A stretch of 64,000 nt of DNA, from NCBI RefSeq assembly GCF_007570865.1, contig NZ_VLPS01000008.1:186001-250000 (forward strand), read 5' to 3'. Under the pieces are notes generated by a model. That model had not been told where the DNA came from, did no database searches, and worked only from the letters and a program-made list of their open reading frames with translations. This document shows, in pieces, positions 39,480-47,157 of this stretch. The position numbers and the translations under genes were made by a program. Position 1 is the stretch's first letter, and each line of letters starts with the position of its first letter. Source of the DNA: Atlantibacter subterraneus (GTDB lineage Bacteria > Pseudomonadota > Gammaproteobacteria > Enterobacterales > Enterobacteriaceae).

Positions 39480-39493
39480 AGGGGCCGTAAGGG

Positions 39494-39521
39494 AAAACGC
39501 CAGCGAGACGCTGGCGTTTTT
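39494..39521 (+). terminator. terminator of pgaABCD
   Basis: AAAACGCCAGCG (39494-39505), loop AGA, CGCTGGCGTTTT (39509-39520) and a further T: a 12-bp stem with a T tract, 14 bp after the pgaD stop. Confidence 0.9.
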
Positions 39522-39549
39522 GTCTGGAATCATGGCCGCAATAAATTGT

Positions 39550-39585
39550 ATATCCCATTGACATATCCCATGAGGATTTTATGCT
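39550..39585 (+). promoter_or_regulatory. vapBC promoter with repeated operator-like motif
   Basis: TTGACA (39558-39563), 16-bp spacer, TATGCT (39580-39585). A 9-bp sequence ATATCCCAT occurs at 39550-39558 and again at 39563-39571, flanking and overlapping the -35 box; a plausible VapB(C) binding element. The assignment is inference. Confidence 0.5.
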
Positions 39586-39621
39586 TTTAGATTAAAAGAC
39601 GTACACATACCGGAGGCCATC

Positions 39622-39852
39622 ATGGGTAAAACGACTGTATTCAAAAGCAACCGCAGTCAGGCGGTTCGCTTGCCAAAAGCCGTTTCGTTGCCGGAAGACG
39701 TAAAGCATGTTGAGATCGTCGCGGTGGGTCGTACCCGTATCATCACACCCGCGGGAGAACGCTGGGACAGCTGGTTTGATGGCGAGGGTGTCAGCGATGA
39801 CTTTATGTCCGACAGGGAACAACCGGCAGCGCAAAGCAGGGATGATTTTTGA
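39622..39852 (+). CDS. vapB: VapB antitoxin (AbrB/MazE-like DNA-binding)
   Basis: A 76-residue antitoxin of the SpoVT-AbrB-fold VapB group: N-terminal TTVFKSNRSQAVRLPKAV, which is the signature of the swapped-hairpin DNA-binding fold, and an acidic, disordered C-terminus (SWFDGEGVSDDFMSDRE) that would wrap the toxin. ATG at 39622 has GGAGG ahead. Its TGA stop overlaps the vapC ATG by one base, the normal coupling for this pair. Confidence 0.93.
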   Translation: MGKTTVFKSNRSQAVRLPKAVSLPEDVKHVEIVAVGRTRIITPAGERWDSWFDGEGVSDDFMSDREQPAAQSRDDF

Positions 39853-40256
39853 TGCTGAAATATCTCCTTGATACCAATATTTGTATTTTTACGATGAAGA
39901 ACAAACCACAAATTGTCCGTGATGCCTTCAATCGGCATGACGGACAAATGTGTATCAGCTCAGTCTCGTTGATGGAACTTATTGTGGGGGCGGAAAAATC
40001 ATTACAGGTCGAGAGAAATTTGCGCGCAATTGAAGGATTTACTGCTCGTCTGGTGGTACTTCCCTACGATGTGGGTGCCGCTAATCATACAGGCCAAATC
40101 AGGGCCGACCTGGAGCGAAAAGGCACGCCTGTTGGTGCTTACGATTATATGATTGCAGGCCATGCACGTTCTCAGGGGTTGATTGTGGTGACGAATAATC
40201 GGCGCGAATTCGATCGCGTGCCGGGATTACGGGTTGAAGACTGGACCGCACAATAA
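39852..40256 (+). CDS. vapC: VapC toxin, PIN-domain ribonuclease
   Basis: A 134-residue PIN-domain protein. The acidic active-site residues are in place: Asp7 in LLDTNICIF, Glu in SVSLMELIVG, Asp in VGAYDYMIAGHA and the C-terminal TNNRREFDRVPGL. Enterobacterial VapC enzymes of this type cleave the anticodon stem-loop of initiator tRNA-fMet. The ATG at 39852 overlaps the vapB stop; a TTG one codon earlier is possible. Confidence 0.94.
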   Translation: MLKYLLDTNICIFTMKNKPQIVRDAFNRHDGQMCISSVSLMELIVGAEKSLQVERNLRAIEGFTARLVVLPYDVGAANHTGQIRADLERKGTPVGAYDYMIAGHARSQGLIVVTNNRREFDRVPGLRVEDWTAQ

Positions 40257-40348
40257 GCTTTTATTTATCAATCAAGTCGCTAACAGTAATGTACCGATAG
40301 TGGATACATTACTGCCAGTACACGGGAATTTTCGAAAAGTGGCGCAGA

Positions 40349-40879
40349 TTAATGAACGCCCTTTCCGCCTTCACCGCCAATCATCATTAACCCGGCTTCA
40401 GTCCGTACATAGCGCGGCGCTTTAAGATCCGTTACCAGCACCGAAACTAATTCAGATAACAGCCCGGTCACCGATTCTTGCTGTTGCGCCGTCTGCTGAT
40501 GTTGTAATAACAACTGAGCGAGTGCCGCGCAGTATTCCCGTAATGTTTCGGAATCCGTTGCGAGGGGGCAGCGATAATTGCCCGGCGTGGCTGCATCAGT
40601 GGTTAGCCTGTCGATGAGATGCGGCGGTAATGGCGCTTGTAATACGCTTCTTAACACTTCCAGCCCGGCCAGCAACCGCCCGCACAGCGCCATACGCTCG
40701 GTGTGGTTGTCGCTTTCAATCAACGCGTCGGCATGGTGACGGCAGCGGTCGAGTAAGTCGAATAAATCCAGGCTGTTACCCAGTGGCGCAGAAAGCAGAA
40801 GCGGGATCGCAGAGTGGGTATCTGATTCGGGGAGCACGATTTCAGGACGAGCGAGTGTGGTACTATTAGCGTTAGCCAT
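40349..40879 (-). CDS. unrecognised 176-residue protein
   Basis: A mainly helical 176-residue soluble protein with no signal peptide and no motif I recognise. The N-terminus is Ser/Thr-rich (MANANSTTLARPEIVLPE), the middle is leucine-rich (LLAGLEVLRSVLQ, AALAQLLLQHQQTAQQQE) with possible coiled-coil character, and the end is glycine-rich (MIGGEGGKGVH). It lies divergently from a ribbon-helix-helix gene and between vapBC and hipBST, so a phage- or element-derived origin is likely. GAGTAACGC upstream of the ATG is a weak ribosome site. Confidence 0.6.
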   Translation of the reverse strand: MANANSTTLARPEIVLPESDTHSAIPLLLSAPLGNSLDLFDLLDRCRHHADALIESDNHTERMALCGRLLAGLEVLRSVLQAPLPPHLIDRLTTDAATPGNYRCPLATDSETLREYCAALAQLLLQHQQTAQQQESVTGLLSELVSVLVTDLKAPRYVRTEAGLMMIGGEGGKGVH

Positions 40880-40975
40880 AGCGTTACTCCGTGATTAACG
40901 TTTGTGGTTAGACGCCTCGGTAGTGGTTGCAAGCACTCCGGGGCGTTGTTTATGGTGGTTTTACTATGCTAAAGT

Positions 40976-41012
40976 GGCCACCAATGAAACCTAAATTATT
41001 CCGTAGGTGGCC
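40976..41012. promoter_or_regulatory. inverted repeat in front of the ribbon-helix-helix gene
   Basis: GGCCACC (40976-40982) and GGTGGCC (41006-41012), 23 bp apart. The left half is itself within the palindrome GTGGCCAC. It sits between two divergent genes, one coding for a small DNA-binding protein, so it may be its operator. Confidence 0.4.
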
Positions 41013-41014
41013 TC

Positions 41015-41206
41015 TTGTCAATTATCAAAAGAGATAAAAAATCGACAATTGGGGGACAGGCCCCACAATTCAAAATGCGTATTGATCCTGCTTTAAAAGA
41101 GCAACTTGACGCCGAGGCCGCAGCACAAGGCATAAGTCTGGCGAACTGGTTTAAAAACCTGGCGCGTGAGGCGTTACGGCAGAAAGGAATTGAGCCGAAG
41201 GGGTAA
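41015..41206 (+). CDS. small ribbon-helix-helix (Arc-type) DNA-binding protein
   Basis: A 63-residue protein with the RHH pattern QFKMRIDPALKEQLDAEA (beta strand then helix) and ISLANWFKNLAREAL (second helix), as in Arc/MetJ-like repressors and TA antitoxins. It starts with TTG at 41015 with GGTGG a few bases ahead; no in-frame ATG lies before residue 21. It probably represses its own promoter and that of the divergent 176-residue protein. It could be an orphan antitoxin. Confidence 0.65.
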   Translation: MSIIKRDKKSTIGGQAPQFKMRIDPALKEQLDAEAAAQGISLANWFKNLAREALRQKGIEPKG

Positions 41207-41258
41207 GACAGTTATCAGATTTTTGCCTGCAACGTTGCAGCATTTACCAATATCGTTT

Positions 41259-42293
41259 TTACAGCCCCACCACATCCACATTCATTATCCGATGGAGCCG
41301 GTGCCGATAGCACTGTAATACCCGCGCCACATCGCTTTCAGGCATAAACGACGCGCGATAAACCTTCTCAACCGTCACCGCCTCTTTCTGCATCTGTGCA
41401 AACAGGCGTAACACCACGGCACGCGCCAGCCTCATCGCCTCGCCCAGCAGTAAAAAATCTTTGCCGAGATATTCGCCGTACTGGGTTTTCATGCCCGGGG
41501 CCAGATCCTGTTCCCCTTCTTCGCAGCGCAGAAGCGGCAATGCTAAAAATCCTCTGTTAAACGCGGCCGGATAAGGCGCAACGCTGACAAAATCATAAAC
41601 CGGTGCCAGTTCAGGCGCGCCCGCAACCGGCAGGATCAGCCCGAAATTACGCAAGTGCATATCGTTGTTGCCCAGCAGGTAAGCGTAAGCAATGCGCCGG
41701 AACAGGTCGATTTTGAACGCCAGGTTGTCATTAACGTGAGCAAGCAGGAACTCAGCCAGCTGTTGATAACTCACATATTGTTTACCGTCTTCGCGAATTT
41801 TGCCGTACTTTTCGCCCACGTTCATCGCAGCGTCCAGTTGCTCCTGATGTAATGCTTTTCCATGGGCGTCCCGGTCGAAGCGGCGCACGATAAAGGCATA
41901 TTCATCCGCATCGCCAGGCTGGGTGTTAGCAAAACGTACCAACCCGTGCGGCGGCACGGCAAACCCCAGACGCGACATCAACGTCATGGTGGCGTGTTCG
42001 TTTTCCGCCAGGAAAGGAAACTCCGCCGGAGAGGGCTTGAGAATATAGTCGCCCTGATGATTGACCACGTTAAACGCGCCGTTTTGCTGTACTACCTGTA
42101 ATTTCGGCTGATAGCCGGAAATACTCATCCCCGCCTGCGCTTTCGGCAGTTCAGCAATAAACTCGCTGTGGGAGAAAGGAAGCTGCGGATCGGCCCGTCC
42201 ATTGCCGGTGAGCTGTTTTAAACCGCGCGAGGAATAACCCGTCGCCTCATCGCGCGGATGCAGCGGCGTCAGAGAGATTCGACAGTTTGCCAT
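41259..42293 (-). CDS. hipT: HipT toxin kinase of a tripartite HipBST system
   Basis: A 344-residue HipA-like Ser/Thr kinase lacking the N-subdomain 1, which is encoded separately by the gene just upstream. The Gly-rich loop region reads GMSISGYQPK with Ser57 and Ser59, the same positions as the two autophosphorylated serines of the HipT described from enteropathogenic E. coli. The catalytic loop is NNDMHLRN (Asp211, Asn216) and the metal-binding Asp234 is in VYDFVSV. The E. coli HipT phosphorylates tryptophanyl-tRNA synthetase; the same target is inferred. Its ATG overlaps the hipS stop by one base (TAATG on the minus strand). Confidence 0.9.
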   Translation of the reverse strand: MANCRISLTPLHPRDEATGYSSRGLKQLTGNGRADPQLPFSHSEFIAELPKAQAGMSISGYQPKLQVVQQNGAFNVVNHQGDYILKPSPAEFPFLAENEHATMTLMSRLGFAVPPHGLVRFANTQPGDADEYAFIVRRFDRDAHGKALHQEQLDAAMNVGEKYGKIREDGKQYVSYQQLAEFLLAHVNDNLAFKIDLFRRIAYAYLLGNNDMHLRNFGLILPVAGAPELAPVYDFVSVAPYPAAFNRGFLALPLLRCEEGEQDLAPGMKTQYGEYLGKDFLLLGEAMRLARAVVLRLFAQMQKEAVTVEKVYRASFMPESDVARVLQCYRHRLHRIMNVDVVGL

Positions 42294-42604
42294 TACGCCT
42301 CCTCAGCCCTGATTTGCACCGCGCCAATCAGGTTTTTACCGTTATCAATAAGCATCCCCAGCAGATCTTTTTCATCCCGCTGTTGAAGCTGGCTATAGCG
42401 ATTCCTGAGCCAGCCTTCCGGAGCCAGTGAGACAAAAAAAGGGTGCAGCGTGGTGCAGTGAAATGTGCGCTGACTGACCGGTAAACTCAGCGACAGTGGC
42501 GGCCCCTGATAGTCATCGCGATAGGTAAAGCGAAAACCAGTTGCCTCCTGCACCAGTTCGCCAACCGGTTCGCCATACAGCAGCACGGTTACACGGCGGT
42601 GCAT
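42293..42604 (-). CDS. hipS: HipS, HipA N-subdomain-1-like antitoxin
   Basis: A 103-residue protein corresponding to the N-terminal subdomain 1 of HipA (VTVLLYGEPVGELVQ, FRYDDYQGPPLSLSLPVS-like strand, FFVSLAPEGWLRNRYSQL, DEKDLLGMLIDNGKNLIGAVQI). In HipBST systems this stand-alone domain, not HipB, is the antitoxin that neutralises HipT. Middle gene of the operon: overlaps hipB by 16 bp and hipT by 1 bp. No kinase residues. Confidence 0.9.
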   Translation of the reverse strand: MHRRVTVLLYGEPVGELVQEATGFRFTYRDDYQGPPLSLSLPVSQRTFHCTTLHPFFVSLAPEGWLRNRYSQLQQRDEKDLLGMLIDNGKNLIGAVQIRAEEA

Positions 42605-42912
42605 AGCTTTACTCCCAGCACCCGGGCGACGTTCAGGACGGTGCCGAATTTAACCTGTTCAGGATCTTTAAACAGTCGTTTGAGGGTAGAGACCGATACG
42701 CCGGTTTGAAGCTCGAGCATGGCCAGATCGATGCCCAGCTGTTTACGTCGGTCATTGAGTAAAGCGCCAAGCTCAGCGGGAGTTTCAATCGCCTGCGCGC
42801 TACCCGACGGTGCGGCAGCATCATGGTTTAGCAGACTTTGACGAACATGATTAAGCTCTTCGCTCAGCGCTTGCAGTTTCCAGGTGACAGAGGCAAGGGT
42901 GTTTTCGTTCAT
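42589..42912 (-). CDS. hipB: HipB, Xre-type DNA-binding component
   Basis: A 107-residue protein. Residues about 48-105 are a helix-turn-helix of the Xre/HipB type (LGALLNDRRKQLGIDLAMLELQTGVSVSTLKRLFKDPEQVKFGTVLNVARVLGV pattern, with the turn at TGVS). The N-terminal about 45 residues are an extension (LQALSEELNHVRQSLLNHD) predicted to be helical. It represses the operon and contributes to HipT binding in HipBST systems. First gene of the operon. Confidence 0.88.
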   Translation of the reverse strand: MNENTLASVTWKLQALSEELNHVRQSLLNHDAAAPSGSAQAIETPAELGALLNDRRKQLGIDLAMLELQTGVSVSTLKRLFKDPEQVKFGTVLNVARVLGVKLCTAV

Positions 42913-42981
42913 AAATGAGCCTTATGAGGACGATGAATAATTTATAGCTCAAATAAGAAACATAAAAAAAGCAACCAGGCC

Positions 42982-43025
42982 ATATAAAGTCTATTTTCTT
43001 TCTAAAACCAATATAAAGTTTATAT
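42982..43025. promoter_or_regulatory. operator-like repeats upstream of hipBST
   Basis: ATATAAAGT occurs at 42982-42990 and 43011-43019. The second copy is part of a perfect palindrome, ATATAAA-G-TTTATAT (43011-43025). Two similarly oriented sites about 29 bp apart, near three helical turns, ahead of a HipB gene suggest cooperative autorepression. AT richness makes chance matches possible. Confidence 0.5.
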
Positions 43026-43062
43026 ATGACCCATTGAAGGTTTGTTATAAGCATATCTGCCT

Positions 43063-43092
43063 ATAAAAAAAACCGGAGCAATAGCCCCGGTT
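43063..43092 (-). terminator. terminator of the dpp operon
   Basis: On the minus strand AACCGG, a 10-nt loop, CCGGTT then a run of T (A run at 43065-43072 on the plus strand), 18 bp after the dppF stop. Confidence 0.8.
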
Positions 43093-43110
43093 CGTTCACG
43101 CTCCGTTACC

Positions 43111-44121
43111 TTACGGCAGCGGTCTTTCCCCGTTCTCATCCTGGTCCACCGCAAAGCAGGCTACCAGCTGCCCGCCGTAAGACTTAAGCGGCGGCTGCAA
43201 CTGGGTACAGGGGCCGAAGCGGCGGCGGCAGCGGGCGTTAAACGCGCAGCCCGGTGGCGGGTTGAGCGGACTTGGCAGCTCGCCGGTGAGTTTGATGCGC
43301 TCGCGGCGGTCGTCCGGGTTCAGGCGCGGCGTCGCGGAGAGCAGCGCCTGAGTGTACGGATGACGCGGATTATTGAAAATCTCATCCTTGGTGCCTTTCT
43401 CCACGCAGCGGCCCAGATACATCACCATCACTTCATCGGCGATGTGCTCTACCACCGAGAGATCGTGGGAGATAAACACGTAAGACAGCCCCAAATCCTG
43501 CTGCAAATCCATCATCAGGTTCAGCACCTGGGCGCGTACCGACACGTCCAGCGCGGAGACCGGTTCGTCGGCGATCACCACGTCCGGATCGAGCATCAGA
43601 CCGCGAGCGATAGCGATACGCTGACGCTGGCCGCCGGAGAACATATGCGGATAGCGGTCATAGTGTTCGGTTTTCAGGCCGACTTTCGCCATCATTGCCA
43701 GCGCTTTCTCGCGGCGCGCGTCCTTGCTGAGATCGGTGTTGATCAGCAGCGGCTCTTCGAGGATCTGGCCCACTTTTTTACGCGGGTTGAGCGATCCGTA
43801 CGGGTTCTGAAACACGATCTGGATTTTCTGGCGGCGCAGCTTCTGCGCCTGCGGATCGTGCTTGAGCAGATCCTGGCCCTGATAATACAGCTCGCCGCCG
43901 GTGGGCGTTTCAATCATGGTCAGCAGGCGGCCCAGGGTGGATTTACCACAGCCGGACTCGCCCACCACTGCCAGCGTTTTGCCGCGCTCCAGGCTGAACG
44001 ACACGCCGTCCAGCGCTTTTACCAGCCGCTCCTGGGCGAACATCCCTTTTTTGACCGGGTAGTATTTCTTTAAATCAATAGCCTGCAACAGCGGTTGCGT
44101 GGTGGCCTCAAGCGTACTCAT
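43111..44121 (-). CDS. dppF: dipeptide/heme ABC transporter ATPase DppF
   Basis: A 336-residue ABC ATPase, near-identical in pattern to E. coli DppF. Walker [11 protein letters not shown], signature [13 protein letters not shown], Walker [13 protein letters not shown], and the oligopeptide-transporter C-terminal cysteine cluster for [4Fe-4S] ([16 protein letters not shown]). ATG at 44121 gives [13 protein letters not shown]. It overlaps dppD by 14 bp. Last gene of dppABCDF. Confidence 0.97.
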   Translation of the reverse strand: MSTLEATTQPLLQAIDLKKYYPVKKGMFAQERLVKALDGVSFSLERGKTLAVVGESGCGKSTLGRLLTMIETPTGGELYYQGQDLLKHDPQAQKLRRQKIQIVFQNPYGSLNPRKKVGQILEEPLLINTDLSKDARREKALAMMAKVGLKTEHYDRYPHMFSGGQRQRIAIARGLMLDPDVVIADEPVSALDVSVRAQVLNLMMDLQQDLGLSYVFISHDLSVVEHIADEVMVMYLGRCVEKGTKDEIFNNPRHPYTQALLSATPRLNPDDRRERIKLTGELPSPLNPPPGCAFNARCRRRFGPCTQLQPPLKSYGGQLVACFAVDQDENGERPLP

Positions 44122-45100
44122 AGTTTGGCCTCCCGGCGTCATCGAGTGGGTAGTGGCATTTCGACTGACGACCGTTGTCGACGGTATTCAAATCGGGTTC
44201 TACGCTGCGGCATTTGTCGGTGGCGTAGGGGCAACGCGGATTTAGCAGGCAGCCGTTCGGGCGGTCATATTTACCCGGAACCACGCCCGGCAATGACGCC
44301 AGACGCGCTTTATCCTGAGCAAACTCCGGCAGCGCGCGCAGCAGCGCCTGGGTGTACGGATGGCGCGGCGCGCGGAAAATATCCCGCGAGTCGCCCGCTT
44401 CTACCACCTGGCCCGCGTACATCACGATGATTTTGTGGGCCGCTTCCGCGACCAGCGCCAGGTCATGGGTGATCAGGATCAGCGCCATGTTCTCGCGCTG
44501 TTGCAGTTCCAGCAGCAGCTCGATGATCTGCGCCTGGATGGTCACATCCAGCGCCGTGGTCGGTTCATCGGCGATCAGCAGTTTTGGCCGACAGGCAATT
44601 GCCATGGCGATCATCACGCGCTGGCTCATCCCGCCGGACAACTGGTGCGGATACACGTCCAGCCGCGAGGCCGGGTCGGGGATCCCCACCTGGTTAAGCA
44701 AATCAATCGCCCGCTGACGACGGGTTTTCTTGTTGCCGCCCTGATGCACTTTGATGGCTTCCATAATCTGGAAACCCACGGTATAGCAGGGGTTCAGGCT
44801 GGTCATCGGATCCTGGAAAATCATCGCCACTTCCGAGCCCACCAGATTACGGCGCTCTCTTTCAGAAATGCGTTTCAAATCCTGGCCGTTAAACGCCAGG
44901 TTGTCCGCCATGACGCGGCCCGGATAATCAATCAGCCCCATAATCGCCAGCGAGCTTACCGACTTACCGGAACCGGATTCGCCGACGATACCCACCACCT
45001 GGCCTTGCTCCACGCTGTAACTGACACGGTCAACGGCACGGAACGGGGTGCCTTCGTCGCCGAAGTGCACCGATAATTTATCTACATTCAATAACGCCAT
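44108..45100 (-). CDS. dppD: dipeptide ABC transporter ATPase DppD
   Basis: A 330-residue ABC ATPase pairing with DppF. Walker [11 protein letters not shown], signature [14 protein letters not shown], Walker [13 protein letters not shown], and the C-terminal cysteines [14 protein letters not shown]. Start [15 protein letters not shown] agrees with E. coli DppD; 11 bp after dppC. Confidence 0.97.
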   Translation of the reverse strand: MALLNVDKLSVHFGDEGTPFRAVDRVSYSVEQGQVVGIVGESGSGKSVSSLAIMGLIDYPGRVMADNLAFNGQDLKRISERERRNLVGSEVAMIFQDPMTSLNPCYTVGFQIMEAIKVHQGGNKKTRRQRAIDLLNQVGIPDPASRLDVYPHQLSGGMSQRVMIAMAIACRPKLLIADEPTTALDVTIQAQIIELLLELQQRENMALILITHDLALVAEAAHKIIVMYAGQVVEAGDSRDIFRAPRHPYTQALLRALPEFAQDKARLASLPGVVPGKYDRPNGCLLNPRCPYATDKCRSVEPDLNTVDNGRQSKCHYPLDDAGRPNYEYA

Positions 45101-45111
45101 CTCGTGCCTCT

Positions 45112-46014
45112 TTACTGCTTGAGTTTGGGATCGAGCGCATCACGCAGGCCGTCACCCATCAGGTTAAATGCCAGCACCGTCAGCAGGATAGCCAGACCCG
45201 GGAAGGTCACTACCCACCAGGCACTTTGTGCGAACTGCAACACGTCGGAGAGCATGGTGCCCCATTCCGGTGTTGGCGGTTGCGCACCCATGCCGAGGAA
45301 GCCAAGGGCGGCCATATCGAGAATGGCGTTAGAGAAGCCCAGCGATGCCTGAACAATCAGCGGCGCGAGGCAGTTAGGGAAAATGTTGATGAACATCTGG
45401 CGCATTGCGCCAGCGCCCGCCACGCGGGATGCGGTCACGTAATCGCGGTTCACTTCTACCAGCACCGCCGCGCGGGTTAAGCGCACGTAGTGCGGCAGCG
45501 CCACGAAGGTGAGCGCCAGCGCGGCGTTACCGATCGACGGGCCGAAAATCGCCACCAGCACCAGCGCCAACAGCAGGCTGGGCAGCGCCAGCATGATATC
45601 GACCACGCGCATGATGACGTTATCGACGATGCCGCCGAAGTAACCGGCGATCAGGCCGAGCACGATACCCATCACCAGCGACAGCACCACCACCAGGCAG
45701 CCCACCAGCAGCGACAGGCGTGCGCCATACATCAGGCGCGACAGCACATCGCGGCCCACGTCATCTGTTCCCAGCAGATGCGCCAGACTGCCGCCGTCCT
45801 GCCAGGCAGGCGGTGCCAGCAGCGCGTCGCGGAACTGGTCCGCCGGGTTATAGGGCGCGATAAAGTTAGCGAACACGGCGATAAAAAGCACCACCACCAC
45901 GTACACCAGCCCAACGACCGCACCTTTGTTGCGTTTAAAGTAGTGCCAGAATTCCTGCATCGGCGTCATCGGCACCGGTGCGGCCACCACCTTGTTTTCT
46001 GTCATTTGCGTCAT
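45112..46014 (-). CDS. dppC: dipeptide ABC transporter permease DppC
   Basis: A 300-residue inner-membrane permease with the N-terminal OppC-type segment, six helices and the EAA-type loop ([27 protein letters not shown]). It forms the translocation channel with DppB for dipeptides, tripeptides and heme. 9 bp downstream of dppB. Confidence 0.97.
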   Translation of the reverse strand: MTQMTENKVVAAPVPMTPMQEFWHYFKRNKGAVVGLVYVVVVLFIAVFANFIAPYNPADQFRDALLAPPAWQDGGSLAHLLGTDDVGRDVLSRLMYGARLSLLVGCLVVVLSLVMGIVLGLIAGYFGGIVDNVIMRVVDIMLALPSLLLALVLVAIFGPSIGNAALALTFVALPHYVRLTRAAVLVEVNRDYVTASRVAGAGAMRQMFINIFPNCLAPLIVQASLGFSNAILDMAALGFLGMGAQPPTPEWGTMLSDVLQFAQSAWWVVTFPGLAILLTVLAFNLMGDGLRDALDPKLKQ

Positions 46015-46023
46015 GATGGCCCC

Positions 46024-47043
46024 TTATTTCTTATGACGAATACGCGGGTTCACCACGCCGTACAGCAAATCGACCAGCAGGTTAACCAGGATAATCATGG
46101 TTGCCACCAGCAGTACACCGCCCTGCACCACCGGATAATCTCGGCGTTGCAGCGCGTCAATCAGCCAGCGCCCCAGGCCCGGCCAGGAGAAGATGGTTTC
46201 AGTAAGGATCGCGCCCGCCAGCAGCGTGCCGACCTGCAAACCGATGACCGTTACCACCGGCAGCATTGCATTACGCAGCGCGTGGACGATGATGACGCGC
46301 ATACGGGTCAGGCCCTTGGCGCGCGCGGTGCGGATGTAATCTTCACCCAGCACTTCCAGCATCGAGGAGCGCGTCATACGCACAATTACCGCCAGCGGAA
46401 TGGTGCCGAGCACGATGGCCGGTAAAATCATATGGGCCAGTGCATCAATAAAGTTGCCCTCTTCGCCCCAAATCGCGGTGTCGATCAGCATAAAACCGGT
46501 CAATGGATTGGCGTCGTCGAGGAACACCATGTCGCTCACACGTCCGGAAACCGGCGTCAGGTTCCATTGCACCGAGACCAGCATGATCAGCATCATGCCC
46601 CACCAGAAAATCGGCATGGAGTAGCCGGTCAGCGCCAAGCCAACGGCGGTGTGATCGAAGATGGAGCCGCGTTTTACCGCCGCCAGTACCCCAACCGGAA
46701 TACCCACCGCAACGGCAAAAATCATGGCGCACACCCCGAGTTCCAGGGTCGCCTGGAAGCGAGGCACGAATTCGTCCCAAACCGGGAGACGGCTTTTTAA
46801 TGAAATGCCTAAATCACCGTGCATTACGCCCCAGATGTAATTGACGTACTGCTGCCACAGCGGCTTATCAAGGCCGAGCGCTGCCAGCATTTCAGCGTGA
46901 CGCTCCGGGGAGAGCCCGCGTTCGCCAGCCATAATCATGACCGGGTCGCCTGGGATCATATGAACGAATGCGAAGGTGAGTAGGGTGATGCCTATGAAGG
47001 TGGGAATAACCAACCCCAGGCGTCGAAGGATGAACTGCAGCAT
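46024..47043 (-). CDS. dppB: dipeptide ABC transporter permease DppB
   Basis: A 339-residue permease, equal to E. coli DppB when started at the ATG 47043 (MLQFILRRLGLVIPTFIGI). The EAA loop is IRTARAKGLTRMRVIIVHALRNAMLPV. The frame is open 19 codons further upstream without family similarity. A stem-loop lies between dppA and dppB. Confidence 0.97.
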   Translation of the reverse strand: MLQFILRRLGLVIPTFIGITLLTFAFVHMIPGDPVMIMAGERGLSPERHAEMLAALGLDKPLWQQYVNYIWGVMHGDLGISLKSRLPVWDEFVPRFQATLELGVCAMIFAVAVGIPVGVLAAVKRGSIFDHTAVGLALTGYSMPIFWWGMMLIMLVSVQWNLTPVSGRVSDMVFLDDANPLTGFMLIDTAIWGEEGNFIDALAHMILPAIVLGTIPLAVIVRMTRSSMLEVLGEDYIRTARAKGLTRMRVIIVHALRNAMLPVVTVIGLQVGTLLAGAILTETIFSWPGLGRWLIDALQRRDYPVVQGGVLLVATMIILVNLLVDLLYGVVNPRIRHKK

Positions 47044-47110
47044 ATCCCGAATTCTCAGTAATCTCCCGGCGCGTTGCCGCGCCAGGATTGTATTGCTCAC
47101 AAATCTTTCA

Positions 47111-47134
47111 CCCCTTCTCCTGGCGGAGAAGGGG
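47111..47134. other. dppA-dppB intercistronic hairpin
   Basis: CCCCTTCTCC (47111-47120), loop TGGC, GGAGAAGGGG (47125-47134): a 10-bp perfect stem in the 114-bp gap between dppA and dppB. No strong T run follows on the minus strand. Likely an mRNA stabiliser/attenuator that keeps the binding protein in excess over the membrane parts. Confidence 0.7.
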
Positions 47135-47157
47135 AATAAAAGCTCTTTTAACTTTTA

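Noticed and set aside
41227-41240. Palindrome CTGCAACGTTGCAG as terminator of hipT or the RHH gene
   Set aside because: Short stem with no T tract on the relevant side; may be chance.
41259-42604. hipA broken by a frameshift into two genes
   Set aside because: The TAATG junction, separate ribosome context, SIS motif at 57-59 and three-gene order match natural HipBST systems rather than a damaged hipA.
45490-46425. 311-codon frame antisense to dppC/dppB, very rich in His and Gln
   Set aside because: Composition is that of a shadow of membrane-protein codons; no start signal.
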